Shown: positions 43,333-58,300 of the stretch, in pieces
Layout: every line of letters starts with the position of its first letter
Numbering within the stretch: the stretch's first letter is position 1
Assembly (NCBI RefSeq): GCF_947172395.1
Contig: NC_069109.1
Span: 1,768,897 to 1,832,896 of the forward strand
Origin: Bicyclus anynana
Taxonomy: Eukaryota; Arthropoda; Insecta; Lepidoptera; Nymphalidae
Direction of reading: 5' to 3'
Length of the DNA stretch: 64,000 bases
Program-made: the position numbers and the translations under genes
The notes under the pieces: model-generated
The model's database searches: none
Told to the model about the DNA's origin: nothing
The model's input: only the letters and a program-made list of their open reading frames with translations

Positions 43333-46300
43333 GTAAGTTAAGACGTTCGCTGCGGTACGAGGTCAATTGACCTCGTACACCTAGCGTCTTCAAGAATCAG
43401 AATTTACTTTAGAGATTTATTTACTTCAGAATTTACTTTAATTCTTTCGAAATAATATTCATTTTCTCCCAAGAAATGGAAAAAAATGGCGGATTGATGA
43501 CGTTTTCAATGCAGTAGTCGATTTGACGTTTGCTGTCAATTGTCATGTCATAGTTGCTTTAAGGGCGCCATCTTGGTTTATCTCAAAAACTTTGGTTATA
43601 ATTTTATTTTTTTCTTTTTATTTAGTTCGATTCATTCACTTTATTTTAATAAAATCCCCGTATTTTTAAATTTTAATGATCCGGAGTACAAGAGTGGACC
43701 TGAAATGGACCTTCTCTTTTGGGGACCATAGATTCCGGGACGAAAGAAGCCTATGTTCTGCTCTAAGGTCCAATTTATCCCTATACCAACATCTAAATCG
43801 GTTCTGTAGTTTAGCTGTGAAAAGGTAACATACAGACAGACAGTATAGTCTGACAAGTTCGTTGATGTCATTCCCATGATATGCTGGCGACGGGGGGGAA
43901 AGACTGTGCGGTAGGTATCCCAGGTGAGAAAACCTATATACCTGAGAATTTTCTTTATTCTCTATGTGTGTAAAGCGTGCCAATCCCTATTGGGCCAGCG
44001 TGGTGAACTATTAGCTTAACCTTTTTCATCCTGAGGGGAGATTCGTGTTCAACAGTGAGCCGAATATGGGTTGTTAATGATTATGACTGGTCGGCATCTA
44101 ACTCGTCTCGAGATACAGGTGAAATTTTGAGGTACAGTGAACAAGAAACAATTATAAACAGTTATTTCTTTCCCAGGTTTCCAGAGTCCACCGAACTCCG
44201 CAAATTTTGGTTGGAAGCTCTGGACTTGACCGACTGGTTTGAGAAGGATGTCAACACTGCAATAAACTCGGTGGTGTGTTCCGAACACTTCTCCAGCGCT
44301 GACATCTACAGCACCAAGAGTGGCTTCAGAAAGTTGAGGATTGGCGCTGTGCCTTTAGTTATACAGGTAAATATATGTGGACTGTATCCATCGGTCGCTG
44401 GTTCATATCCGGCTCGAAGGACCAGTTGTTGGGGTCAGCGCCTTGTGTCTTAGGGTGAGAAGGAGATCTGACCGTGGTATGATGTTGATAATAATTGAAG
44501 CCAGCGTAAACTGTATAAATATCAATTTTATTTAATATAAGATTGTACAAGGTTTTTTGTTTTTCAAAATTCTTTATTAAACAGAAATATTATTCACAAG
44601 CATGTTTTTATACAAATTACATACAGTCAACATAACACTAGAATTAGGTACTAACTTAGGCTAACTTACACCTATTTTAGTTAATGGCTATGTAGATTGT
44701 ACAAGGTAAAACGGGACCACGTCGCGCAGGTCGTGGTTTTTCGTCCCGCGCCCCGACTTCCGCTCGCCCGTATGCGCTGGCGCAAGCCAGTAATTGTCGT
44801 TAACATATGCCGTATAAGTTGCACAGGTAAATAATGCCGTACCTTTAAATGTAAAGGTTAATATATGCTGTAACTCTAAGTGTAAAGGTAATGATATGCC
44901 TTACTATTGGAAGTACATCGAATGTTAACACTGCCCTAAACTTGACCCAGAACCCTAACCCAGCATAGTGAGCCCTCGTGAGCCAATGCCACATACTCTA
45001 AGCAGTGGACCAACTAAGTCTACTACGGTAGTTGTCAATAAAATGTTTTTTCATAGCATTAATGATCACCTATTTGTCTGCTTCTAGGAATCTCTAGACG
45101 ATGATACGTTGGCAGAAGTACCTGAACAGTTAAAGGTAAGTGGAACCATTAGCAAACTGCTTCAAAGAAAGGTTCTATTTATTGTAGCGCTATACTAAAC
45201 TACTCTGTAGAAGAATCGATTGGCATAGATCAGCGAGTCGCGAAACTGAAGTGGCAATGTGTGGGGCACACCACACAGTTCGAAGAGCCCATGTCACTCT
45301 CCAACCTTTTAACTATTTCCACTTAAAAATACGTCAACTATTTCCACTAAACAATTCGTCGCTCCGTTTTGCCAACGTTTGGACAAACAAACAGACAGAC
45401 ACACACTGTGTCCAGCAGTGGACGTCCATCGGCTGTTAATAATGATGATGATGACTATTTTCTATTTCAAGGTGCCTCATAATTTGTGAACTCATGGTCA
45501 CCCTAACCAAACTTTAAAAAAATCATCAAAATCTAAGTTTTGTTTTATATTGGGACGGACGGGAAGTGATATTATAAAGGACTCTTAACCCTACATCAAT
45601 CGGTTACAAGTCCGAGACTTCGCTCAAGGTTATTATCTGCCAGTCGTGGGTTCATTGGTAAATCATATTCTTAGTGGGAATTGTGGGACATAATAGGCTT
45701 TTATTCATTTGTGTTTTGCCCTTTAAATCCGCTTCTGATGTCCGCCCGTCTCCGACATATACATCATCATCATCATCATCATCATCATCATATCAGCCGG
45801 TGAACTCCACTGCTGGTCATAGGTCTTTTGTAGGCACTTCCAAACATCACGATACAGCGAATACCTGCGACTCGATTGATATTTGATTGATTGAACACTG
45901 CGCTTTCTAGTGCGGGATCGCCATTCCAGCTCCTTGGGATGCCAACGTCCATTGGCTTTTCGAACTATTGCCACTTCAGTTTCGCGACTCGTTGAGCAAT
46001 GTCGGTGACTTTGGTTCTACGGATCTCCTCATTTCTGATAAGATTACGCAGAGATACTCCTAGCATAGCTCGCTCCATCGCCCGATGGGTGACATATACA
46101 TATTGCCTAATAAATGTAATATTGATTTTATTTTTAACAGATATGCAGGATATGCCTCGACACTGATTGCAAGATGTTCTCGATGAATCAATATAAATTA
46201 GAGGAGGTTTATCAAAATATGACCGGATTTTCGGTGAGAATTATAAATGTGTGGTGTCTGTTTTTTTCGGAATAGAGTAATTTAACATGTTTGCTGTTTT

Positions 46301-49300
46301 GTTAAAATAGAAGAACTAATTAACTTACAATAACTATTGAGAGTCTTTAAAATGCTCAGACCAATTATAGAAGGACCTGTATCGCACTCAAAGTCGCGAA
46401 CAAAATTGTCTGTAATTTTCTGAGGAAAACGAGCTTAGATTTGGTATATATCTTATACTAAACTAGAAGTTTTTGCCCGTTTTTTACACAATTCAATTAC
46501 ACAAAAAGGTATTTTTACGGAGCTCTTTAACCGACGAACACGATTACAACTATTTCACATCGATTCCATAGAGACAGTTTTTATAATCGCATTAGATCGT
46601 TGATCATATACTTTGACACAAAAGTAACGTCTAGCGAGGCAGGTCCTATACAATAATTGGTCTGAGTTAAAATGTCATTAAAAAAATGCACAGATGGGTG
46701 AGGACGAGCGAGTGTCGCAGACGTTCTGCGTGGAGTGCGCCCACAGACTCGTCACATTTGACAAGTTCAGAGAGAAGAGCCTGCAGGCTGATCTATTGCT
46801 GTCGGAGCTGCTCAAGAAGACCAAGTCGGTAAGTGGAGAGAGTGACATACTTAGGCTACTTTTTGTCTTTTTTTTTATTCTTTACAAGTTAGCCCTTGAC
46901 TACAATCTCACCTGATGGTAAGTGATGATGCAGTCTAAGATGGAAGCGGGCTAACTTGTAACTAGGAGGAGGATGAAAATCCACACCCCTTTCGGTTTCT
47001 ACACGGCCTCGTACCTTGTACATCACACGGTACATCTTTGCCGGTAGGGTGGTAACTAGCCACGGCCGAAGCCTCCCCCAGCCAGACCTGGACAAGTTAA
47101 GAAAATCTCAATCTGCCCCAGGACTAGGAAAACCCAGGACCTCCGTCTTGTAAGTCCACCGCGCATACTACTGCGCCACGGAGGCCGTCAAAATGTCTCA
47201 TTCTAAATCCACCCCCCCTCCCCCACTTCCCTAAAATAGGGGGTGGAAGTTTGTATGGAGCATTTATGGGGTTAGGGGTAGCGCACATAAGTCAACGCGA
47301 AGCTTAACGGGGTCCGCTAGTATGAATTAAAAAGAACTTTTAGATACTTGTTACTTTCAGTTTAAAAATGATTTTAATGCATCTGTAATATTAATTTTTA
47401 GGTATTGTTTCAGTCGTTAAAAGAGGAGGTAATGAAAATTGACCGAAAAAATTTTGGTCTGACGTCCAATTTGGGAGAGAAACTGTTAAGTTACGACGCT
47501 TTCGACCTATATATACAAGAAGACACGCAAATTGAACCAAATATTGAATGTGAAACTTATGATGATCAAGATAATATAAGTAAGAAGGAGAATTATACTG
47601 TCTACTTTGACAAATCTGATGCTAATGTTCAAACAGAAGGAACGCCTACAAAAAACATAAAACAGAATACGCCTAACGTCTCTGTAGGTGCAAAACAACA
47701 GGCGACTTCAAAATCAAACGCATCACAAACACCAAACACGACTGCCAAATCAATTGTACATCAAACAACTACTAAAACAAACAAATCAAATGTATTAACC
47801 CAAATGACTACTAAAAATGAAACACACACGGTTTCAACTCCTAAAACAAAAAATACACAAATCAAACAGTTACAACCGATAGTGAATAGAAATGTAAAAC
47901 CATATCAACCTATACATACACCGCAGAAAAATATGAAAACCTATAAAAATGTTAAAAGATTGGCTGAAATTGAAAATCCAGTTGTCGTCAAGCAAGAGGT
48001 TGTAACAGAAAACAATGAATCAATGCAAGTAGACTACATACCGGTTATAGATGTTGTCATAGACAATAAGTTCAAAATAGTTCGCAAGGAGGATCTGTTG
48101 TTGAAAAACGCACAACTGGTCATAGCCAACAAACAAACACCTAATAAAGATGGCGACGGAAATAGAGCTATTGTAAATGATAATCACAACACACCTGTAG
48201 GCAATAATCCAAATTTAAACAACAGTGTAGTTAAAGAGAAAAAAGTCCTTCCCATAATGAAGGGTGACAGAATAATAATGCCCAATGAAAACAAAGATAA
48301 CGAAGAAAATCAAACAGAAATGCCGATTCTCCAAACTATACTCACACAGAAAGCATCTAAAACACAGGAAAATGCTGATAAATCGAAAAGTGTCGAAATA
48401 GAAATACCAGACATTAATGATGATGGTAATAACACAAGCGATACTTACGAGGTGCCAGTAACAGGATATGTGGAACAGGAGTACTATGAGGAGTCTATAG
48501 TGGAGACGGTAAATTCAGACTATTTAGACTTACATTCTGAAGACGATGAACTGCTAAATATAAAGAGAGAAGTGGAGCAAATAGTGAAGGAAGAGAGAGA
48601 TATGACTGGAGTTTCAGGTAAGTGTTTCACCCGCGTAGTTCCCGTTCCCGGAATACGGGGATAATATATAGTGTAAGAGTCAGTGATAGCCCAGTAGATA
48701 TGACCCCTGCCTCCGATTCCGGGGGCTGTGGGTTCGAATCCGGTCCGGGGCACCTCCAACTTTTTAGTTGTGGGCATTTTAAGAAATTAAATATCACGTG
48801 TCTCAAATGGTGAAGGAAAACATCGTGAGGAAACCTGCATACCAGAGAATTTCCTCAATTCTCCTGAACTGGGTCCTAACTGAAAATCAGTGCTGCATAC
48901 TTTTTATTGGATAGGAACTCAGACCAATTAGAGAAGGACCAGTATCGCACCCAAATTTACGAACAAAATTATCTGTCATTTTCTGAGGAAAACGAGCTCA
49001 GATTTGGTATATATTTTTTACTAAACTACTAAACAAGGTATTTTTACCGAGCTCTTTAACCGACGAACACGATTAAAACTATGAAACATCGATTACTTTA
49101 TAGACAGTTTTTATAATCGCATAAGATCGTTGATCATATACTTTGACAGAAAAGTAACGTCTAGCGAGGCAGGTCCATACAATAATTGGTCTGAGGATAG
49201 GAAGTATGTGGCAAAATGCTGAGTTAGGGCCTTTTTCTAGGTTATGCCACATATTGCAGGGCGTTCTTCTTATTTTGCTCTAGGTATAAGCTATATATTT

Positions 49301-52300
49301 AGAATTTATTATTGTAATGTGTGGCACTGCCTAAAAATAAAGATATTTCTTTCTTTCTTTCTTCCCTGCGTGTCTGAAGTCTGTCAATCCGCATTGGGCC
49401 AGCGTGGTGGACTATTGGCCTAACCCCTCTCATTCTGAGAGGAGACTCGAGCTCAGCAGTGAGCCGAATATGGGTTGATAACTGTAATACACATCTCCGA
49501 TACAGATATCAAGGAGGACCCCGAGCTGTGGGATGAGGACAATAATGAGGACAACGAGGACAATGAGCCCGTCGATGACTCCTGGGGCCAGGATGACTTC
49601 TCCGAAGGTATGGCTACTGCAGAATTAGTCTGTGATGGTTACACACACCAAACACAACATTAGTCTGTGATGGTTGGTTTTTGACAGCCTCCGTGGCGCA
49701 GTGGTATGCGCGGTGGATTTACAAGACGGAAGTCCTGGGTTCGATCCCCAGCTGGGCAGACTGAGATTTTCTTAATTTGTCCAGGTCTGGCTGGTGGGAG
49801 GCTTCGGCCGTGACTAGTTACCACCCTACCGGCAAAGACGTACCGCCAAGCGATTTAGCGTTCCGGTACGATGTCGTGTAAAAACCGAAAGGGGTGTGGA
49901 TTTTCACCCTCCTCCTAACAAGTTAAGCCGCTTCCATTTTAGATTATATCATCACTTACCATCAGGTGAGATTGTAGTCAAGGGCTAACTTGTAAATAAT
50001 AACTTTAAATAGTTAAAAAAACTAAAAAACACGCTTTTAGCACGCACTAAAAATTACAAATATTGGATTTATGTCACGTGCGTTTTTTGCGTATTCCTGA
50101 CATGGCAAACCCTTTCATTTGATATCCATATCATGGAGGTGGATTTCATACAGCCAGTCCGCCATATTGGATTTGAAATGACGTTTCTTAGCTAGTCATG
50201 TATTGTCACCAGAACTCAGAGCGTGTGCAAAATTTCATCCCAATCGTAGACCGGGAAGTGGGTCAAATTAAGATTCCAAGACTTTCTCACATACATAGAT
50301 ACTAGTGAAGCTAATATAAAGCGTGTAATAAAAAAACTCTTTGTAATATTAGTATAGAATATGTATTCATGTAATAGGGATGATGACAGTTTTTTTAATT
50401 GTATATAAATTAGGAGTACGCTAATAGTAAAGCAATTTTGTAAAAGTAACAGGGTATCTGCGATCATTACTTTCGGAGCTACAGGGATTTGAAGGGTCAG
50501 ATTTGCGGCGCTGCCGCGGAAAATCGCCCCATACAAAATGGTACGAATTAATGACGTCGTAGGTCCTCAATGATCGTTAGATTTGTATGGGCGGTCAAAC
50601 AAAATTACTAATATCTTTGTTATGTTTATAGTCGTGTGTTTATGTTTATAGTTCAAATATTCAAAAATTACACATTTAATGTACCAGATAAAATATACCA
50701 GATAAAATATTTTTAATAGATTTTGAAATTTTATAATCTTATTTATTTTGCAAATATCCAGACAATCTTTGCTTTTTATGTATAAATTAGTTAACATTTA
50801 CCTTATTTACCCGAATTTAGTATAAAAAATTATATATTCAAACCTAGTCATCATCCCTGTTAGTAACATTAAACATCATTTATTTCATGAAGAAGAAGAA
50901 AACGAGGAAGAAGAGAACAGCGAAGACGGAGAAAACGGGGGAAACGGAAAACTTCAAAGCAGTGAGGAAGCTCAGCCCTGATGCTGCCAAAAGAGCGAAG
51001 ATATCGAGGAAGAGGAAGACCACCATGATGAATTATGGGAAAACTTACTTTTACGATGACCTCAATGACGTCATATTTACTATACAAGAGTTGAGCCATG
51101 AAGAACAGTTGATAGAGATTAGGTGAGTTTCATCATTATCATATCAGCCGATGGATGTCTTCAGGTTCAGACTAATAGGGTAGTTTACTCATATCATAGG
51201 ATATGTTTTAATTTTGTATGGAGACTGGACCTTTATTTCTAGTGTCAACTAAGCAGAACAAATTATTTTTATCTTAAAAGAATATAAAATATAGGGCTTA
51301 AAATCCAAAATAAAAAAAAAATAAAAATTAATTAAATAAAATGATTTTTTTTATTAGCTGACAACATTAATTAAAAATTTTTATCATGGCAACATTCTTG
51401 TAACTTTCATCCTGACAGATTGACAGTGATCTTCGCGTAAATACGTTCGTTAAATAGCGTTTTTAAAGCAATTTAAGGATTTTTTGTTTAATGCTTCTCT
51501 GTTTACGATTTAATGTTTCTTTTTAACATTTTTTTTTTTCATTATTAACAAATTAGCCCTTGACTACAATCACGCCTGATGGTAAGTGATGATGCAGTCT
51601 AAGATGGAAGCGGGCTAACTTGTTAGGAAAAGGATGAAAATCGACACCCCTTTTCGGTTTCTACACGACATCATACCGGAACGCTAAATCGCTTGGCGGT
51701 ACGTCTTTGTCGGTAGGGTGGTAACTAGCCACAGCTGAAGCCTCCCACCAGCCAGACCTGGACCAATTAAGAAAATCTCAATCTGCCCAGCCGGGGATCG
51801 AACCCAGGACCTCAGTTTTGTAAATCCACCGCGCATACCACTGCGCCACGGAGGCCGTCAAAATTTGTGTCTTATTGACATTTGACAATATTACATGTCA
51901 TTGACAGCTTACACCAGATATGAATTCAATTCTAGGTGTTTTTATTGGTTGTTTTGAACTGGTCTATGTTTATTTTTTAGACAAGGGAGCGAAGCAAACA
52001 AAATATTTATAAAAATAATGTAATTTCCAAAAATTCTGAAATTTATACTAATATTATAAAGCTGAAGAGTTTGTTTGTTTGATTGAACGCGCTAATCTCA
52101 GGAACCACTGGTCCGATTTGAAAAATTCTTCCAGTGTTAGATAGCCCATTTATCGAGGAAGGCTATATGCTATATATAATCCTCGTATTCCTACGGGATA
52201 GTACAAAATCGTCGTACTCGTCTATCCCGTATCCTACTCTTCTCATTTCTGACAATCCAATGATGTCGTTAGAACTCAGACCAATTATAGAAGGACCTGT

Positions 52301-55300
52301 ATCGCACTCATAGTCACGAACAAAATTGTCTGTCATTTTCTGAAGAAAACGAGCTTAGATTTGGTATATATCTTATAGTAAACTACAAGTTTTGCCCGTT
52401 TTTTACACAATTCAATTACACAAAAAGGTATTTTTACGAGCTCTTTAACCGACGAACACGATTACAACTATTTAACATTGATACTATAGAGACAGTTTTT
52501 ATAATCGCATTAGATCGTTGATCATATACTTTGACAGAAAAGTAGTCTTGCGAGGCAGGTCCCATACAATAATTGGTCTGAGCGTTAGAACGAAGGACGC
52601 TCGGTGGACGAAGCGTGTCGTCCTATGGAAGGGCCCTAGGGGTAAAAGGAAAAAAGGCAGGCCTTACAGAAGATGGGTCGACGACATCAAACATATTGAA
52701 GGAGACGAGTGGCAGTCAAAAATTGTAATAAAAAAAAATTCAACCGACTTCCAACTCAAAAATTAACCTAAACTAAAAAGCAAAAAATAACATCTTACCT
52801 ATGTGCTACCTTCTGATCAGTTTGAAGGCGGTGCCAAGCCAGTGATGTTTTAATTCAAGCCGTTTAAATTACATAATTTCTGTGGTTCTTTCAGAAACGA
52901 CTTTAATTAAAACATGACACTGGATTGGCACCGCCTTCATTATCGCTGGACATACATATATAAAAAAAAAACATACATACAGCCGAACGTAGAACCTCCT
53001 CCTTTTTGGAAGTCGGTTAAAAAGCAAACGATAGGGAAAAATGGAAAAATTTGGAGGAGGCCTTTACCCTACAGAGGGGTTCTCATTTAAAAAGTTAAGG
53101 AAATATATATAATATATAGAGAAAAAGAAAGAAATATAAATAGATGCAAATAACATAAAAAAAAAATATTTATAAAAAGATAAAATGCAAAAAGTATAAA
53201 AGTGTTACCTACTTTGTTCTGTTTAAAAAGTATTAGAATAATTACCTTATGTAAATGAGAAATAATAAAAGGCTTTTTATTTTTTTATTTATTTATTTTA
53301 TTCCTACGGGAACGGGAACCACGCGGGTGGGCGTCAGCTAGTGTTAAGGGTATCTCTCTGTCCCAGGAACCGGCGGCACGGCAGGTTCAAAGACGCGCAA
53401 TACACGTGCGACCTGTGCTACCGCGGCTTCATGCACAAATATGCGTTCGACAGGCACATAGCGGCGCATGCTAACGTGAGTACATATATATTTTTTATTT
53501 ATTTAATACTCTTTATTTGTACACCACAAAAATAAAAGAAAACAAGCAAAACAGAAACATAAGAAAAAGTAGAATACAAAAGGCGGCCTTATCGCTTAGT
53601 AGCGATCTCTTCCAGGCAACCTTAGGCTTAGGAACTTATTAGGACAACTGTAGGTGGTGTGAACGTAATAATATTGTACATATACATACATACAAATAAC
53701 TACACACTAATACATAAACCATAATACACAAATTATATAATAATTATAAATATCATAAAATAAACTAATATATATATATATCATTATGTCGTATAATAAT
53801 TATTCTAATAAAATAAAATATGTAACTAGTGACTAAGATAATAAGTCTTAACGGATTTTTTAAACATGTCAAGGGATTTGGATTTCCGAATGTCGACTGG
53901 GAGTGCATTCCATAGCTTAATAGCACGTACAGCAAATGAACATTTGTAAAATTTACTCCTATGGAAAAAAGGCATACACAGAGTAAGAGCACGACATGTT
54001 CTTAGCTCTGATTGCACTCCTAGAAATGTGAATTTCTCCTTAAGATAAGGAGATCATATAGTAGAGGAGCCGAAGAGGGGATTTTTGCAGTTACTCGACC
54101 GCGGCAGATAAACATAAGGGACTATACCTTACACTTTGTCGAGTACCTCCACCGAGTATGAGCCCTTAATATTGGTGGGTACGTTTAGGGCAACCAAAAA
54201 AAAAACTAACTTCATAAATACTCAACCAGCACGTCAGATTAAGATAAGGTAGGCGAGTTGATAGCAAAAAACTTCACATTTCGAAAATCTGACGATTTGA
54301 GCGTAACGTAATGGAATGGGAGGGTTTCAAAGTTACAAAATTAAACCCTTATATTTTAGTGCTCGAGGCACGAGTGCGATTAATTTTTTACTTATTTTTA
54401 AGGAAATAATCTTCTAATTAATCGCTAAAATTTTCTTACAATTTCAGTATGCCAAAGTAATAAAAATGGTTTTTAAAGTCTGTAGTTTTGTATCCACCGC
54501 TAAAAGCGGAAAAAGTAAATAACCATTTATTCTTCCTATAATTTAATCTACCAAATGTAATCGGTCTCAATGCCGCTCGAGTAACTGCAAATTTAGGATC
54601 CCGGGCTCCCCTACTAATATATTTGTTAACTTTTTATGTGATAACGCCATTGACCTCTTATAATAAAAGGACGCACAATCGTGTAGAAAACTTCATTTAA
54701 AAACTGGTTAATTGCTTTGACAGTTTTAGAATGATTGGTAAAGAAAATTATACCTAAAGGCCTTTAAATACAGTCCAATATTCAATAAAATCCCAAATTC
54801 AGAGCAAATTCAACGTTAATGATTGAGTTTAAGTTTGAATTTGCAATTGCGACTACTTGAATAGAGTGTCAAGAAGTTGTGTTTGGCATTTTTTTTTATA
54901 TAAAGTGTCTATGATTTAGTTATTTTTGGCGTCATAAATTGAAAAAAATAATGCATTTCATATAAAAATATAAATTGTTACTAAAAATATATTCTATCAA
55001 CAAACGTGCCAAAAGTAATTTGCGCTCTACAAAAAGTATCACTCTGTATATGGTATTGCAGAACGTCGGCTCGCACGAGTGCGGCGTGTGTCGCTTCCGG
55101 TTCGGCAGCGCCAAGCAGCTGGAGGTGCACACGGCGGCGCGGCACGCGAACAAGTTCAGCTGCAACCTGTGCGACTTCACCACCACGTCCAGGTGACACA
55201 GGATGGATAGGAGTCAACTAGCCAACTAGCAGGGCGTCGATTACACAGTCCCGGTTCGGCAGCGCCAACTAGCAGGGCGTCGATTACACGGTCCCGGTTT

Positions 55301-58300
55301 GGCAGCGCTAGTTAGTTGGCTGGCTGATTTAGAATCCCTTGCTACGCATATAAGAATCCTTTGCTTGCAAGTAACTTGTAGCCTAGTCGGTGACTTCGGG
55401 TCCAATTTATACCTATACTAATCTGAAACTTTATCTGATACGGTTCAGCGGTTGAGCCGTAAAAAGGTAACAGACAGACAGACTTTCGCATTTATAATAT
55501 TAGTATGGATTTAGAATCCCTTGCTTCGCTTATAAGCATCCTTTGCTTGCACGTAACTTGTACTTGCTTACTTGCCTAGTTGATGACTTAAGGACTACAT
55601 TTATATCTATACTAAATTTTATCTGATTCGGTTCAGCGATTGAGCCTTGAAAAGGTCTCAGACAGCCAGACTTACTTTCGCATTTATAATATTAGTATGT
55701 ATTTAGAATCCCTTGCTACGCATATAAGAATCCTTTGCTTTCTCGTAACTTGTAGCCTAATTGATGACTTCAGGCCCAATTTATACCTATACTAAATTTT
55801 ATCTGATTCGGTTCAGCGTTTCAGTTGTGGCAAGATAACAGACAGACAGACTTACTTTGTCATTTGTAATATTAGTATAGATTTAGAATCACTTGCTTCG
55901 CTTATAAGCATCCTTTATTTGCTCGTGACTTATAGCATAGTTGATGACTAAGAATCAGCCCTGCATTCTGTTACTTCACCGTAATGAGACGTAATAAGAA
56001 ATTCTTGATTCTGATAGCTAACAAAGTCAGTATGTGATAGACATTCTATGCCAAAAAGGTTCAAAGTTCATTTTGATCCTTTTGCCCAAAAAAAAAACCT
56101 CCTAATTGAATGGAATTTGAAGTCGGTTAAAAATAATAAAAATGTCTTTATTTACAAAAAATATTACAGAACCATATAGTTTATTGTCTGTGGTCTCCAC
56201 TGTATGTGATAAAAGTTCGTAACAAAGTATCTGTTTACAGTGAGCCGGCGCGACAGCACGGCATGAAGCACCGAGGCATCAAGTACCAGTGTCCTCACTG
56301 TTCCGAGGAGGCCATGTAAGTCATCATCGTCATCATTATTATCATCATCATCTTCATTATCACCATCATCATCATCATCGTCATCACCATCATCATCATC
56401 ATCACCATATCAGGAAGTAGACTGATCCTCTCATTCTGAGAGGAGACTGCGCAACAGTGAGACGAATATGTTGTTGATTTCTTATTCTGATTGTGTAAGT
56501 GCCGTAGGCTCCTTATGGGACCTCAGCGGCGTCACTGGGGGGTTTGGGCGAGCCAGTGTTACCAACTCTCCAAAATATTTATCCCTAAAGTTGGTGTCAA
56601 AAATCCCTAAAATCGCCTTAATTATTGAGTTGTCCCCCTAAAAAATAGAAATTCATAATAATTTAGAAATAATATGTTGTCATATGTTTCAAAAGTCTAT
56701 ATTTAATACAGACAAAATACTACGTCTTTATCTGAAGATTCAGATTTTTTGAAATCATACATGTTGACAATGGACAAATTTACCAATTTTTTTTATTCGA
56801 TGAAAATTGCCTTCAATTGCCTCAGAGTGGTTGTAGAATAACGTATTATATGTCGTTATAAGTCGCTAGGCCAAGAAAGAAACCTATCTGCCCCCTAAAT
56901 CTGGGGGGAAAACCCCTAAGTTGGGAACCTTGGGGCGAGCGCAGAAGCATCACCTAATGGGGCTCGAAGGCAGAAGCAGATGGGCGGAACGACTCTCTAA
57001 AGACGTCTCTGAGACTCGGACTCGGCTTAGAGAGCCATTTGTGAGTGTGTTTTTTTGGCCTGAGTTTATGAGTCCGGGCAAAAAAATTCAACTGACTTCA
57101 AAATTAAACATAACATCGTATTTGCTACCTTCTGATCACTTTGAAAGAAAGAAAGAAAGAAAATAAGTTTATTCACTTTTTAGTGTCACAAACAGTACAT
57201 CCTATCTTAGATATGACTGTCTGTGACACCAAACAGAAATGGTTTACAGCTCAGCATTAGCCGTTAATCGCTGGAAAGCAATGCGCAGCGCTGATTTTCA
57301 GCTGAGACCTGGGTGACGTCACAGTCACCTGTCTTTGAAGGCGGTGCCAACATGAACTACATAAGTAGCTTGTGTTGTGGTTGTTAATGATGATCGTGTC
57401 TCTCCCGCAGTCGGTACACAGTCCTGATGGACCACATCGCCATCAAGCACACGCCGGAGAGCCTGTGCACCGTGTGCGGGCTCAAGCTGCTCAACGACGA
57501 GGAGTTGGAGCGGCACAAGCAGGTCCGGCACAGCGGCGCTGTGGACGTATGTCTTTTTAATTTTTTTTTTTTTTTTTTTTCACCTGATGGTAAGTGATGA
57601 TGCAGTCTAAGATGGAAGCGGGCTAACTTGTTAGGAGGAGGATGAAAATCCACACCCCTTTCGGTTTCTACACGGCATCGTACCGGAACGCTAAATCGCT
57701 TGGCGGTACGTCTTTGCCGGTAGGGTGGTAACTAGCCACGGCCGAAGCCTCCCACCAGCCAGACCTGGACAAATTAAGAAAATCTCAATCTGCCCAGCCG
57801 GGATCGAACCCAGGACCTCCGTCTTGTAAATCCACCGCGCATACCACTGCGCCACGGAGGTCGTCAAAATCCAGTTAGGTAGGTCCAATTATGACAAAGA
57901 GGTGAACCGTCATATCCAACTCAGCTGGGCTTCATTCGGGAAGTTTCGCGACATCTTTTCGTCCTAAATACCTCAGTGCCTGAAGACAAAAGTCTTCGAA
58001 CAGTGCGTGTTGCCAGTGATGACCTATGGTTCCGAGACTTGGTCGCTAACTATGGGCCTCATAAGAAGGCTCAGAGTCACACAGCTACTATATTTCTCAA
58101 AATTTCTTTCTTTTTTTAAGTATATGTTGTATTTTATTTATTATGTGTGTGTGTGTCCAAATAAAATATTTTTCTTTATTTATTTATTTATTTATTTACG
58201 TACACTTACAATATACATATAGAGACATACACAAATAATATATAACTAGCTCACATTGACTTATACGTACATCTTTCTTTCTTTCTTTCTAGTATAAGAT

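Noticed and set aside
49684..49760. Second tRNA-like gene
   Set aside because: It is the head of SINE-B, repeated at least seven times with its body.
50893..50985. Acidic frame EEEENEEENSEDGENGG in gene 4 exon 8
   Set aside because: It looks attractive after the acidic exon 7 but meets a TGA within the exon and does not lead into finger 1; the Lys-rich frame does.
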